Part shown: in pieces, positions 8,172 to 14,934 of the stretch
Position numbering within the stretch: position 1 is the stretch's first letter
Layout: each line of letters starts with the position of its first letter
Source of the DNA: Archaeoglobus sp.
GTDB taxonomy: Archaea > Halobacteriota > Archaeoglobi > Archaeoglobales > Archaeoglobaceae
Assembly (NCBI GenBank): GCA_017656505.1
Contig: JACDNU010000030.1
Coordinates: 1 to 33,387 of the forward strand
Length of the DNA stretch: 33,387 nucleotides
Direction: 5' to 3'
Program-made: the position numbers and the translations under genes
The notes under the pieces: model-generated
Databases searched by the model: none
What the model saw: only the letters and a program-made list of their open reading frames with translations
Told to the model about the DNA's origin: nothing

Positions 8172-8977
8172 GCATACTGGAAGTTGACGGAATTACGAAG
8201 ATGTTTGGTGGCCTTACAGCTTTGAACAGGGTCACATTCAAGCTTGAGGAGGGTGAAATACTTGGAATCATCGGACCGAACGGAGCGGGCAAGACAACGC
8301 TTTTCAACGTTATCTGCGGTGTTTATCCGCCTGAAGAGGGGAAAGTCGTTTTTAATGGAGAAAACATCACCGGGCTTTCTCCGTTCAAGATCACGAGGAA
8401 AGGGATTGCAAGAACCCACCAGGTTGTGAAGCCCTTGAACGAGCTTACAGTCCTGGAAAACGTGATGGTTGGTGCATGCTTTGGAAGGGACTACAGACCT
8501 CTGGCTGAAGCAAGAGAGATAGCCTTTGAAATCTTGGAGCTTACCGGATTGATAGACAGAGCTGAGCTGCCTGCAGGGAAGCTGAATGTGCCGGAGAAAA
8601 AGAGACTTGAGCTTTCGAGAGCTTTGGCATCTAATCCAACTCTGCTGCTGCTCGATGAAGTTCTAGCCGGCCTGAATCCTGCTGAAGTAAACGAGATGCT
8701 CGAGATTATTGAGAACGTGAGGAAGAAGGGAATTACGATCATGATGATCGAGCACCTCATGCATGCGATAATGAAAATCTCCGACAGAATAATCGTTCTC
8801 GACTACGGCGAGAAAATTGCTGAAGGTTCACCGGAAGAGGTATCGAAGGATCCCAGAGTAATCGAGGCATACCTCGGAGATCCAGAGCTCTCTTTGAAAC
8901 TTTTGAAAAAAAGAAAAGCAGAATTTGACGCTGCAGAGGGGGCAGAAAAAGCAGAGAGGGCGAAGGAGGGGACATAA
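8168..8977 (+). CDS. livG: ABC transporter ATPase, LivG type, second paralog
   Basis: This is a 269-residue nucleotide-binding subunit. Walker A is GPNGAGKTT (36-44), Walker B is LLLLDEV (159-165) and the switch His is in MIEHLMHA (His196). The signature position reads LNVPEKK (139-145), again non-canonical, as in the paralog at 3382. Unlike that paralog it has an extra C-terminal tail of about 33 residues after YLG (236), rich in Lys, Glu and Ala and probably helical; the normal family end is near residue 236. The start overlaps livM by ATGA, and the stop is two bases before livF. Confidence 0.9.
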   Translation: MSILEVDGITKMFGGLTALNRVTFKLEEGEILGIIGPNGAGKTTLFNVICGVYPPEEGKVVFNGENITGLSPFKITRKGIARTHQVVKPLNELTVLENVMVGACFGRDYRPLAEAREIAFEILELTGLIDRAELPAGKLNVPEKKRLELSRALASNPTLLLLDEVLAGLNPAEVNEMLEIIENVRKKGITIMMIEHLMHAIMKISDRIIVLDYGEKIAEGSPEEVSKDPRVIEAYLGDPELSLKLLKKRKAEFDAAEGAEKAERAKEGT

Positions 8978-8979
8978 GC

Positions 8980-9690
8980 ATGAACTCTTTAGAGGTAAGA
9001 GATCTCGAATCGGGCTATGGAGAGGTGAAGGTTCTCTGGGGATTGAATCTTGATGTGAGAAAAGGGCAGCTGACGACGATCCTCGGATCGAACGGTTCAG
9101 GAAAAACGACTTTTTTGCGGACAGTGATGGGGATCATAAACCCTTGGAATGGGAACATCAAGTTTAACGGAGAGGATGTTACCAAACTGTCAACCCATCA
9201 GAAGGCCGAGAAGGGAATAATAATGGTTCCAGAGGGAAGACTCGTATTCCCAGAAATGAGCGTTTACGAGAACCTCGAGATGGGAGCCTATACCAAAAGA
9301 GGCCGAGAGAAGTTTGACGACTCACTCGAGTTTGTAGTGTCTCTTTTTCCAAGGTTAAAGGAGAGGTTCAACCAGAAAGCAGGAACGCTCAGCGGTGGAG
9401 AACAGCAGATGCTAGCCATAGCCAGAGGACTTATGTCGAGGCCGGATCTTTTCATTTTAGATGAACCTAGCCTCGGATTAGCTCCCAAGCTGGTAATAGA
9501 GGTTTTCGAGACGATAAACAAGCTTAGGGAGCAGGGACTGACTATGCTGCTTGTGGAACAGAACGTCCATCTGAGCCTTGCGATAACCGACTACGTTTAT
9601 GTGCTCTCAGAAGGCAGAATAAAGATGGAAGGAAAAGGAGAGGAGCTTGCGGAGTCGGATGAGATAAGAAAAGCTTACCTCGGAGTTTAA
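8980..9690 (+). CDS. livF: ABC transporter ATPase, LivF type, second paralog
   Basis: This 236-residue nucleotide-binding subunit closes the second operon. Walker A is GSNGSGKTT (36-44), with Ser where Pro is usual; the signature is LSGGEQQ (137-143), Walker B is LFILDEP (157-163) and the switch residue is Gln in VEQN. The VPEGR Q-loop segment is typical of LivF. A 48-base block around the signature (9379-9426) matches the block at 4508-4555 in the first livF with one mismatch, including the wobble positions, while flanking sequence is much more diverged. Confidence 0.9.
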   Translation: MNSLEVRDLESGYGEVKVLWGLNLDVRKGQLTTILGSNGSGKTTFLRTVMGIINPWNGNIKFNGEDVTKLSTHQKAEKGIIMVPEGRLVFPEMSVYENLEMGAYTKRGREKFDDSLEFVVSLFPRLKERFNQKAGTLSGGEQQMLAIARGLMSRPDLFILDEPSLGLAPKLVIEVFETINKLREQGLTMLLVEQNVHLSLAITDYVYVLSEGRIKMEGKGEELAESDEIRKAYLGV

Positions 9691-9779
9691 AATTTAGTTT
9701 CAGAATTTTTTATCAGTTTTTGGTATAAAATAAAACCAAGAGTATCAAAAGCTTTAAACTTCAAGGAGAAACTACTCTC

Positions 9780-10153
9780 GTGAGATTCGTTGTTCATGAG
9801 CATTTCGCATCCCACCATCATTTTGATTTGAGGCTTGAGATGGAAGGAGTAGCGAAAAGCTGGGCCGTGCCAAAGGGAATGCCCCTCAAGAAAGGAGAGA
9901 AGAGGCTTGCCATCCAAGTTGAAGACATAACGTTGAATACATGGATTTCGAAGGCGAAATTCCCGAGGGCTATTATGGGGCTGGAAAGGTTTTGATATGG
10001 GACAAAGGGGAGTACGAACTGCTAAAGCAAAGTGAAAGGGAAATAAAGGTAAGACCTATGGGTGAAAAGCTTAATGGTACTTATGTCCTTCTTAAATTCC
10101 CGAAAGCGGGAAAGAGCGCTTGGCTCGTAACTTTTGGAAGCTTCTATATATAG
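9780..10153 (+). pseudogene. Frameshifted DNA ligase D-type 3'-phosphoesterase domain protein
   Basis: Two overlapping frames together encode a stand-alone LigD phosphoesterase (PE) domain, which trims 3'-phosphate or ribonucleotide ends during break repair. Frame one (GTG 9780, AAGGAG upstream) has [26 protein letters not shown] and [12 protein letters not shown], the expected metal-binding His and Asp/Arg block. Frame two (from 9941) continues with [20 protein letters not shown] and GEKLNGTYVLLKF. In intact homologs the two parts are contiguous (ED..L.Y.DFEG.IPEG), so a single base is missing near 9936-9940. The C-terminus (AWLVTFGSFYI) also departs from the usual NWLLIKK-like end. I see no slippery heptamer, so a real mutation or an assembly error is likelier than programmed frameshifting. 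No ligase or polymerase domain is adjacent. Confidence 0.75.
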
Positions 10154-10317
10154 GCAACATATAGGATTATTTTAGGATTTCTGGGAGACTAATCGCTGCA
10201 AATACTGTAATCGTGCTCCTGAATTCAAAATGGGTTCATGAAGCTGGAAATTTTAAAAAATAAAAAGTTCTACCCCCTTTCCTCTTATAACCCTCTATAT
10301 ACCTAATTTAGCCAAAA

Positions 10318-10983
10318 TTAAACAAACCTAACCCCCAAATCCTTAAGCTTGTTTCTGAGCATGATGTTGATGAGTAAGGGAGTAAGGCTTTCCACCATTG
10401 ATGAGACTGCTAGCGGCCCGGCATCGTAAGCTTTGAGACCATCGATCTGGTTGGTTAGTTCGATAACGATTTTTTTGGCTTCATCGTCGTCTCCGCAGAC
10501 AGCAACATCCCACTCAAAGCTTTCGTTGAAGCGGGCGAACTTCTCGGCAGGAATAGTTTGATAGGCAGAAACAACTCTGCTATCTAATATGGAGGCAAGC
10601 TTTTCCGCTGCCGAACCTTCGGGGAGCTTTGAATAGTAGAAGGTTTTTCCTCTCTTTTCCATGGGGACGAGGGGTGAGATGACTATCTTGTCCTTTAAAG
10701 CTTGTTTAAGGAATTCGGCAGTAGCAAAGGCATGTTCCCAGGGAATTGTGAAAACAGAGATGTCAGCCTGCTTTGCTGCATCCTCGTTTGCCAAACCTTT
10801 GATTGTTGGCTTTTCTCCCAGCTTTTCTAGGATTTGGTTGTATTCGTTTGCTTTCATTTTTGCTTTCTCAAGTTTTCTAGAGCCTACTATTACGTCGTGG
10901 CCCAGGATGGCGAATCTTACCGCTAAACCAATGCCTAAGTGGCCAGTCCCGCCGAGTAAGGCGATTTTGAAGTTTGATTTCAT
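10318..10983 (-). CDS. npdG: F420-dependent NADP oxidoreductase
   Basis: This roughly 221-residue enzyme moves hydride between reduced coenzyme F420 and NADP+, giving NADPH for biosynthesis. The N-terminal Rossmann motif is GGTGHLG (11-17), and VGSRKLEKA contains the Ser35/Arg36 pair that reads the 2'-phosphate of NADP. TIPWEHA, SPLVPM, CGDDDEAKK, IDGLKAYDAGPL and the C-terminal ESLTPLLINIM segment all match the A. fulgidus Fno enzyme as I remember it. A GTG lies in frame at 10992, but it is part of the GGTGA ribosome-binding site, so I place the start at the ATG at 10983. It lies downstream of the malic enzyme gene on the same strand, separated by about 100 bases of repeat-rich DNA, so it probably has its own promoter. 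F420 chemistry supports a methanogen-like or Archaeoglobales host. Confidence 0.93.
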   Translation of the reverse strand: MKSNFKIALLGGTGHLGIGLAVRFAILGHDVIVGSRKLEKAKMKANEYNQILEKLGEKPTIKGLANEDAAKQADISVFTIPWEHAFATAEFLKQALKDKIVISPLVPMEKRGKTFYYSKLPEGSAAEKLASILDSRVVSAYQTIPAEKFARFNESFEWDVAVCGDDDEAKKIVIELTNQIDGLKAYDAGPLAVSSMVESLTPLLINIMLRNKLKDLGVRFV

Positions 10984-11060
10984 GGAGATCACCCTACCAC
11001 CCGATCACCTATCATTAACCTATTTCATTTAACCAATTCATTAAATTTCATCAGATCTCA

Positions 11061-11094
11061 TTAAATCATTCAACCATTTAAATCACTCAACCAT
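11061..11094 (-). repeat. 17-base tandem repeat at end of malic enzyme gene, upstream of npdG
   Basis: On the plus strand TTAAATCATTCAACCAT (11061-11077) is followed directly by TTAAATCACTCAACCAT (11078-11094), 16 of 17 bases identical. The second copy contains the last codons and the stop of the malic enzyme gene (ATG GTT GAG TGA on the minus strand), and the first repeats them just beyond the stop. Weaker CATT(T)AACC-like copies continue leftwards to about 11011, toward the npdG start. Confidence 0.8.
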
Positions 11095-12465
11095 GAAATC
11101 AGCCGACAACTCTAGGCCGTTTGGAGGCTCTGGAATAAAGCCTTTCTCCATGAGGAACCTTATCTTGCTTTCTGAACTCATGATCATCTGCCTCGCATGC
11201 TCGAAGATCTCCTCCTCGCTAAGCTTCAGCCTCGCTAGGCCTTGCTCTATTGCTTTCTTTGCAACGGCTAAGGCAACTTCCGGAAAGACATCAGCTTCAG
11301 TCATGTGCGGAATGACGTAATCTTCATGCAATCCTTTCTTTTCCGCATATCTCACGAGGGCTTTAGCAGCTTCAATTGCCATCTCGTCAGTTATCGTTTT
11401 AGCCCTTACTTCGAAAACACCCCTGAAGACTGCCGGAAAGACGAGAGAGTTGTTAACCTGATTGGGAAAATCGCTTCTTCCAGTGCCGACTATCCTCGCT
11501 CCCGCTTCCTTAGCCTCCCAGGGCCACATCTCCGGGATTGGATTTGCTTCGAGAAAGACTATCGCATCATCGTTCATGCTGGCTATCCACTCCTTCTTGA
11601 TCACTCCCGGCCCAGGTTTGCTTGCCGCAATTAAGACATCTGTGCCTTTTATCGCTTCCGCCATTCCCCCTTCTCTTCCTTCTCCGTTCGTTTCCAGGCA
11701 GTACTTCCATTTGTAGGGATCTTTGTCTTTTTGAGCTTCGAGATCCTTCCTTCCAGGATGGAGCAAGCCCTTGCTGTCGACTATGTAAATTTTCTTGGGA
11801 TCTGCTCCCGCCTTTATCAGCAATCTCACTCCAGCAACATTAGCAGCTCCCACTCCTATTACGGCTATACTTACATCTGAAAGCTTCTTTCCGACAACTT
11901 CTAAAGCTCCGAGAGTTGCTGCTAGAGTTGCTGTCGCTGTGCCTTGCTGATCGTCATGCCATACAGGGATGTCCAGCTCCTTTCTCAGCTTTTCTAGAAT
12001 GAAGAAGCATTTCGGCTTGGCTATGTCTTCCAGATTGATTCCTCCGAATGAAGGTGATATGGCCTTTATTATTTCTATGAACCTGTCAGGATCCTTTTCG
12101 TCGATGACGATTGGGAAAGCATCCACTCCACCGAGATATTTGAAGAGTAAAGCTTTTCCTTCCATCACCGGCAAGGCTGCCTTTGGCCCTATGTCGCCCA
12201 AGCCCAAGACACGAGTGCCATCGGTTGCTATCGCTACGGTGTTCCACTTGTTTGTATAATCGTAAACCTTGTCCGGATCTTCGGCTATCTCCAAGCAAGG
12301 TTTTGCTACGCCTGGCGTATACCAAACGCTGAAGTCGCCCAAATTCCTGATCGCGCATTTGGGGAGCATTTCTATCTTTCCCTTGTAATGCCTGTGCCAT
12401 GAGCTTGAAACCTTCTCAGGAAGTTTTGCCTTTTCGAGTAGTTCTTCAACTGTCACCTTTCTCAT
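11083..12465 (-). CDS. Malic enzyme (malate dehydrogenase, decarboxylating)
   Basis: This 460-residue cytosolic enzyme decarboxylates malate to pyruvate with NAD(P)+ and a divalent metal. The N-terminal domain has SVWYTPGVAKP with the catalytic Tyr49, and GPKAALPVMEGKALLFK with the catalytic Lys104. Metal ligands lie in NLEDIAKP (Glu146/Asp147) and HDDQQGTA (Asp171/Asp172). The Rossmann fold follows with VIGVGAANVAG near residue 200, and ANPIPEMWP is another family stretch. The start ATG has GAGAGGG five bases upstream on the minus strand. Cofactor choice cannot be read safely from the sequence. With the oxaloacetate/pyruvate carboxyltransferase at 31871 it places C3/C4 exchange in this region; npdG just downstream also handles NADP. 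Confidence 0.93.
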   Translation of the reverse strand: MRKVTVEELLEKAKLPEKVSSSWHRHYKGKIEMLPKCAIRNLGDFSVWYTPGVAKPCLEIAEDPDKVYDYTNKWNTVAIATDGTRVLGLGDIGPKAALPVMEGKALLFKYLGGVDAFPIVIDEKDPDRFIEIIKAISPSFGGINLEDIAKPKCFFILEKLRKELDIPVWHDDQQGTATATLAATLGALEVVGKKLSDVSIAVIGVGAANVAGVRLLIKAGADPKKIYIVDSKGLLHPGRKDLEAQKDKDPYKWKYCLETNGEGREGGMAEAIKGTDVLIAASKPGPGVIKKEWIASMNDDAIVFLEANPIPEMWPWEAKEAGARIVGTGRSDFPNQVNNSLVFPAVFRGVFEVRAKTITDEMAIEAAKALVRYAEKKGLHEDYVIPHMTEADVFPEVALAVAKKAIEQGLARLKLSEEEIFEHARQMIMSSESKIRFLMEKGFIPEPPNGLELSADFMVE

Positions 12466-12484
12466 AATATCCCTCTCAAAAGCC

Positions 12485-12512
12485 TTTAGAATGTTTAGAA
12501 TGTTTTATTATG
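12485..12512 (-). promoter_or_regulatory. Malic enzyme promoter with 9-base tandem direct repeat
   Basis: TTTAGAATG occurs twice head to tail at 12485-12493 and 12494-12502, followed by TTTTATTATG. On the minus strand this is a TATA-like AATAAAA element (about 12503-12509), then two CATTCTAAA units, then the ribosome-binding site and ATG of the malic enzyme. The repeats therefore fall between TATA box and expected transcription start, where a bound repressor would block RNA polymerase. Confidence 0.55.
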
Positions 12513-12577
12513 AACTTAATAACTATTTCCTATGAATTTTAATAAAGAGTGGAAAATAATAGGCAAAATGCATAAAG

Positions 12578-12585
12578 TTTATTAA
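12578..12585 (+). promoter_or_regulatory. TATA box of RHH regulator gene
   Basis: TTTATTAA is centred about 27 bases before the ATG at 12609. No ribosome-binding site precedes that ATG, so the transcript is probably leaderless. Confidence 0.55.
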
Positions 12586-12608
12586 CTAAATAGATTTTCA
12601 CCCTGTTT

Positions 12609-13169
12609 ATGGCAAAGAAGTTCACCCGAGTATCGGTAGCTCTAGATCGCAAATCTGAAGAAATGCTCAATATCCTCGTTAGGAAAAAAAATACAACAAT
12701 TTCTGAAATTATAAGAAGGGCAATAAACACGTATTTCGAACTTGAGAATGCAGCCACAAAGATAACCCCTGATATAACTAAGATATATACTGACTTTCTC
12801 TCCGATGGTGAACACTGTATTGTTGACATAGAGCACTGGACAGCGATGCTCGATGAACTCAACAGAAAAGCTTCAGACGAGTTCTGGGAAATTATGGAAA
12901 AGATAGGGTACGAACATGGCATCCAGTACAAGAACAAAGGGCTAACGGATGTTTACGATATTCTGAGATACATGGAAGTCGGAAACTGGTTCAGAGTTAA
13001 GATAGACGGGGAGGGTAGCTATACACTCATTCTTTCAACGCACACATCTCAAAAATTCCTCAGAATATTCTTTGAGAACATCTTCAAGGCACAAGGGATT
13101 CCCGTTAAGATCTACGAGGGTTTCGGAAAACTTAGGCTTGTGAAACTAAAAGAAGGAGAAGAGGTGTAA
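12609..13169 (+). CDS. Ribbon-helix-helix (CopG/Arc-type) transcriptional regulator
   Basis: This 186-residue protein begins with a ribbon-helix-helix DNA-binding unit: strand FTRVSVALD (about 5-13), helix SEEMLNILVRKK and helix TISEIIRRAINTYFE. Such units dimerise and insert the paired strands into the major groove, usually at short direct repeats. The remaining 130 residues form an acidic then mixed alpha/beta domain (with GNWFRVKIDGEGSYTLILST and a C-terminal VKIYEGFGKLRLVKL) that I do not recognise; it may bind a ligand. The gene is divergent from malic enzyme with 143 bases between them, and a 9-base tandem repeat lies in the malic enzyme promoter. That makes malic enzyme a candidate target, but this is inference from position. 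Confidence 0.75.
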   Translation: MAKKFTRVSVALDRKSEEMLNILVRKKNTTISEIIRRAINTYFELENAATKITPDITKIYTDFLSDGEHCIVDIEHWTAMLDELNRKASDEFWEIMEKIGYEHGIQYKNKGLTDVYDILRYMEVGNWFRVKIDGEGSYTLILSTHTSQKFLRIFFENIFKAQGIPVKIYEGFGKLRLVKLKEGEEV

Positions 13170-13230
13170 GGGGAAGTAACAGAGTTTAGTTCTCGAACAA
13201 TCAGAAAATTTTTATTGTTTTGCGTTTACT

Positions 13231-13602
13231 ATGAGTGGAATGACAGAAGTTGAAGAGGGGAGTTACGAGCTCGTAATTGCACCCCAGCCGGTGGCGGAAA
13301 TAGCAAATCGGATCATCCTCAATCTCAAGAAAAAGTATCCGATCCATGAAATAATGAAACTGACTAAAGACAACAGCTCAAAGAACGTTTACATCGTTGT
13401 CAGCAAAGAACACCCTGAAAAAGTAAACCTCATCGTGGATCATGGCAAGAAATTTTCCTACTGTTGTGAAGATCCGCTCTTCATTCCCGTTCCAAAGAAG
13501 TTTGCTGTTCTCGAGCCTGATGCAAATTATTTTGAGAGAACGTTAAAGGCGAATATCTATCTCGCTTTGATGGAAGCTGCAGAGACAGAGCTCCATCGCT
13601 GA
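13231..13602 (+). CDS. Hypothetical protein, 123 residues
   Basis: I do not recognise this protein. It is a soluble mixed alpha/beta protein with no signal peptide or membrane segment. Visible features are an acidic N-terminus, a helix EIANRIILNLKKKYPIHEIM, a strand NVYIVVSKEHPEKVNLIVD, a Cys pair in FSYCCEDPLFIPVPKKF, and a C-terminal helix. Codon use and amino-acid mix look like the neighbours, so it should be real. A TATA-like TTTTTATT lies at 13209-13216; its spacing fits a leaderless start at the second Met (13240) slightly better than at 13231. It lies 61 bases after the RHH regulator on the same strand and may be co-regulated. Its end is four bases from the convergent lipoprotein gene. 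Confidence 0.65.
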   Translation: MSGMTEVEEGSYELVIAPQPVAEIANRIILNLKKKYPIHEIMKLTKDNSSKNVYIVVSKEHPEKVNLIVDHGKKFSYCCEDPLFIPVPKKFAVLEPDANYFERTLKANIYLALMEAAETELHR

Positions 13603-13606
13603 AGCA

Positions 13607-14896
13607 CTAAATTTCTCCGTCGAAGAGAATAAATTCAGGCTTTTTCGTCTGATACCTTTCTTTATAATCATTCCAAAACAGATTTGGCCCACCTATAACA
13701 AGTATCCTCCCGTGATAGCTTTTTTCCACTTCAACCTTGTCGCAGAGTATTCTTCCAACCCCGATGCTCCTCGAATTCTCTTCTATAAGCACTATCGAGT
13801 CGATGTAAATCGGTAAGCTCCCATTAGCGTTCTCCAAAATTATCCTCCCCGATTCTGATTTTGCGGTAACATTCGGTTTATCAAAGCTGAGCGATGATAG
13901 AACTTTTGACGATTTTATCGAGATTTCTCCTCCACCTTCGGGAGTTGCAGCTATCCTCAGGAATTTTTCAAGGTTCAGATGGATCTCTGCTTTTCCATTC
14001 CTCACATCAAAGATGTCCCGATTTAGATTGCTGTCGAAATTTACATCGATGCTCTCTCCTCCAGTTATCCTAAAAGTTTTAGAAAAAGTTTTACCAGGAA
14101 GCTTTATCTCGGCCGTAAGCCTTGGAGGAATGAGTCCTGAGAAATTCAGCTCGAAATCGATCCTTCCGCAGGAAACTTTCGAGTTAACAACCTCAACTTG
14201 CGAGGATAGACTAATCTCTTTCTCTTTCTCGATTTCATAGCTTGCTGCAGTACTCCCCCCAGGCTGGAGGAGTCTAACCTCCTTTACCATCTTTATTTTG
14301 AGGTTTTCACCCTCTTTTACTTGCTTAAGGGCGTAATTCGTGCTGAAACCTTCTAGCTCATCGTCGATGTCAACGGTATCGAGTGTTCTTTTATCCACTA
14401 TTCCGTCAGAATAAAGAAAAACCTGCCAACTTCCTTCTTCCTCTTTGATGTTGGTCACAAAATCAAGCTTAAAAATAACATCCCACCTGCCCGTGCTTCG
14501 ATTGTAGTCTGCGTGAAGTGGGTTAAAAATTAATTTTGATATTTTTACAACTTCTTTTGTTAGATTGGCTGGAACGGTCTGGTTAGTTTGGTTAGTTTGA
14601 TTTTGCTTTCCAACCCCTTCAGGCTTCAAGCTTTCGTTGGCTTTTAACCCGCCTTGTTTTCCACTCTCGTTCACAGGTGTGACATTCCCTTCAGCTTCCC
14701 CACTCGAGAAAAAGGGGAGTTTTTTCAGCAGATCTCCTATGAACGGAATCGATTCGGGATTGAACGGTAATTTGGGGACGGGTATGGATGGAAGTGAGGG
14801 GAGAGCAGGCATAGAAGGTAAAGAGGGTAAAGAAGGCATAGAGCACCCTGAAATTACGAGTGAAATTAGAATTAGAGCCAAGATCTGATATTTCAT
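13607..14896 (-). CDS. Surface lipoprotein with Pro-rich repeats and a sequon-dense stalk
   Basis: This 429-residue protein of unknown function is predicted to be anchored outside the membrane. Residues 1-18 are a lipoprotein signal ending VISGC (Cys18). Residues 19-39 are seven consecutive [S/A]-[L/M/I]-P tripeptides, followed by a Pro/Phe-rich stretch to about 63. Residues 71-113 hold seven N-glycosylation sequons (Asn71, 76, 87, 99, 102, 105, 111), three of them in NQTNQTNQT. From about residue 115 the protein looks like one or more beta-sandwich domains (alternating strands such as WDVIFKLDFV and GRIDFELNFSG), with no catalytic motif I can name. It could be a cell-surface structural or binding protein. 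The start lies only 38 bases from the divergent ABC gene and has a TATA box at the leaderless distance. Confidence 0.8.
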   Translation of the reverse strand: MKYQILALILISLVISGCSMPSLPSLPSMPALPSLPSIPVPKLPFNPESIPFIGDLLKKLPFFSSGEAEGNVTPVNESGKQGGLKANESLKPEGVGKQNQTNQTNQTVPANLTKEVVKISKLIFNPLHADYNRSTGRWDVIFKLDFVTNIKEEEGSWQVFLYSDGIVDKRTLDTVDIDDELEGFSTNYALKQVKEGENLKIKMVKEVRLLQPGGSTAASYEIEKEKEISLSSQVEVVNSKVSCGRIDFELNFSGLIPPRLTAEIKLPGKTFSKTFRITGGESIDVNFDSNLNRDIFDVRNGKAEIHLNLEKFLRIAATPEGGGEISIKSSKVLSSLSFDKPNVTAKSESGRIILENANGSLPIYIDSIVLIEENSRSIGVGRILCDKVEVEKSYHGRILVIGGPNLFWNDYKERYQTKKPEFILFDGEI

Positions 14897-14934
14897 GTTC
14901 TCAATTCAAATTGTTCTAATAAAAGGTTAACCAA
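14897..14934. promoter_or_regulatory. Compact divergent promoter region
   Basis: Only 38 bases separate two divergent start codons. For the minus-strand lipoprotein gene, CCTTTTATTAG (complement of 14916-14926) is a TATA box centred 25 bases from the ATG, so that transcript is leaderless. For the plus-strand ABC gene, AAAGG (14922-14925 area) is a possible ribosome-binding site nine bases before the ATG; its own TATA box must lie in the AATTCAAATT region or inside the lipoprotein gene. Confidence 0.5.

Noticed and set aside
10154-10317. Short open stretch reading NRCKYCNRAPEFKMGS, like a piece of a zinc ribbon.
   Set aside because: Only about 20 codons between stops, with no start or ribosome-binding site; a single CxxC is too little to call a gene or remnant.
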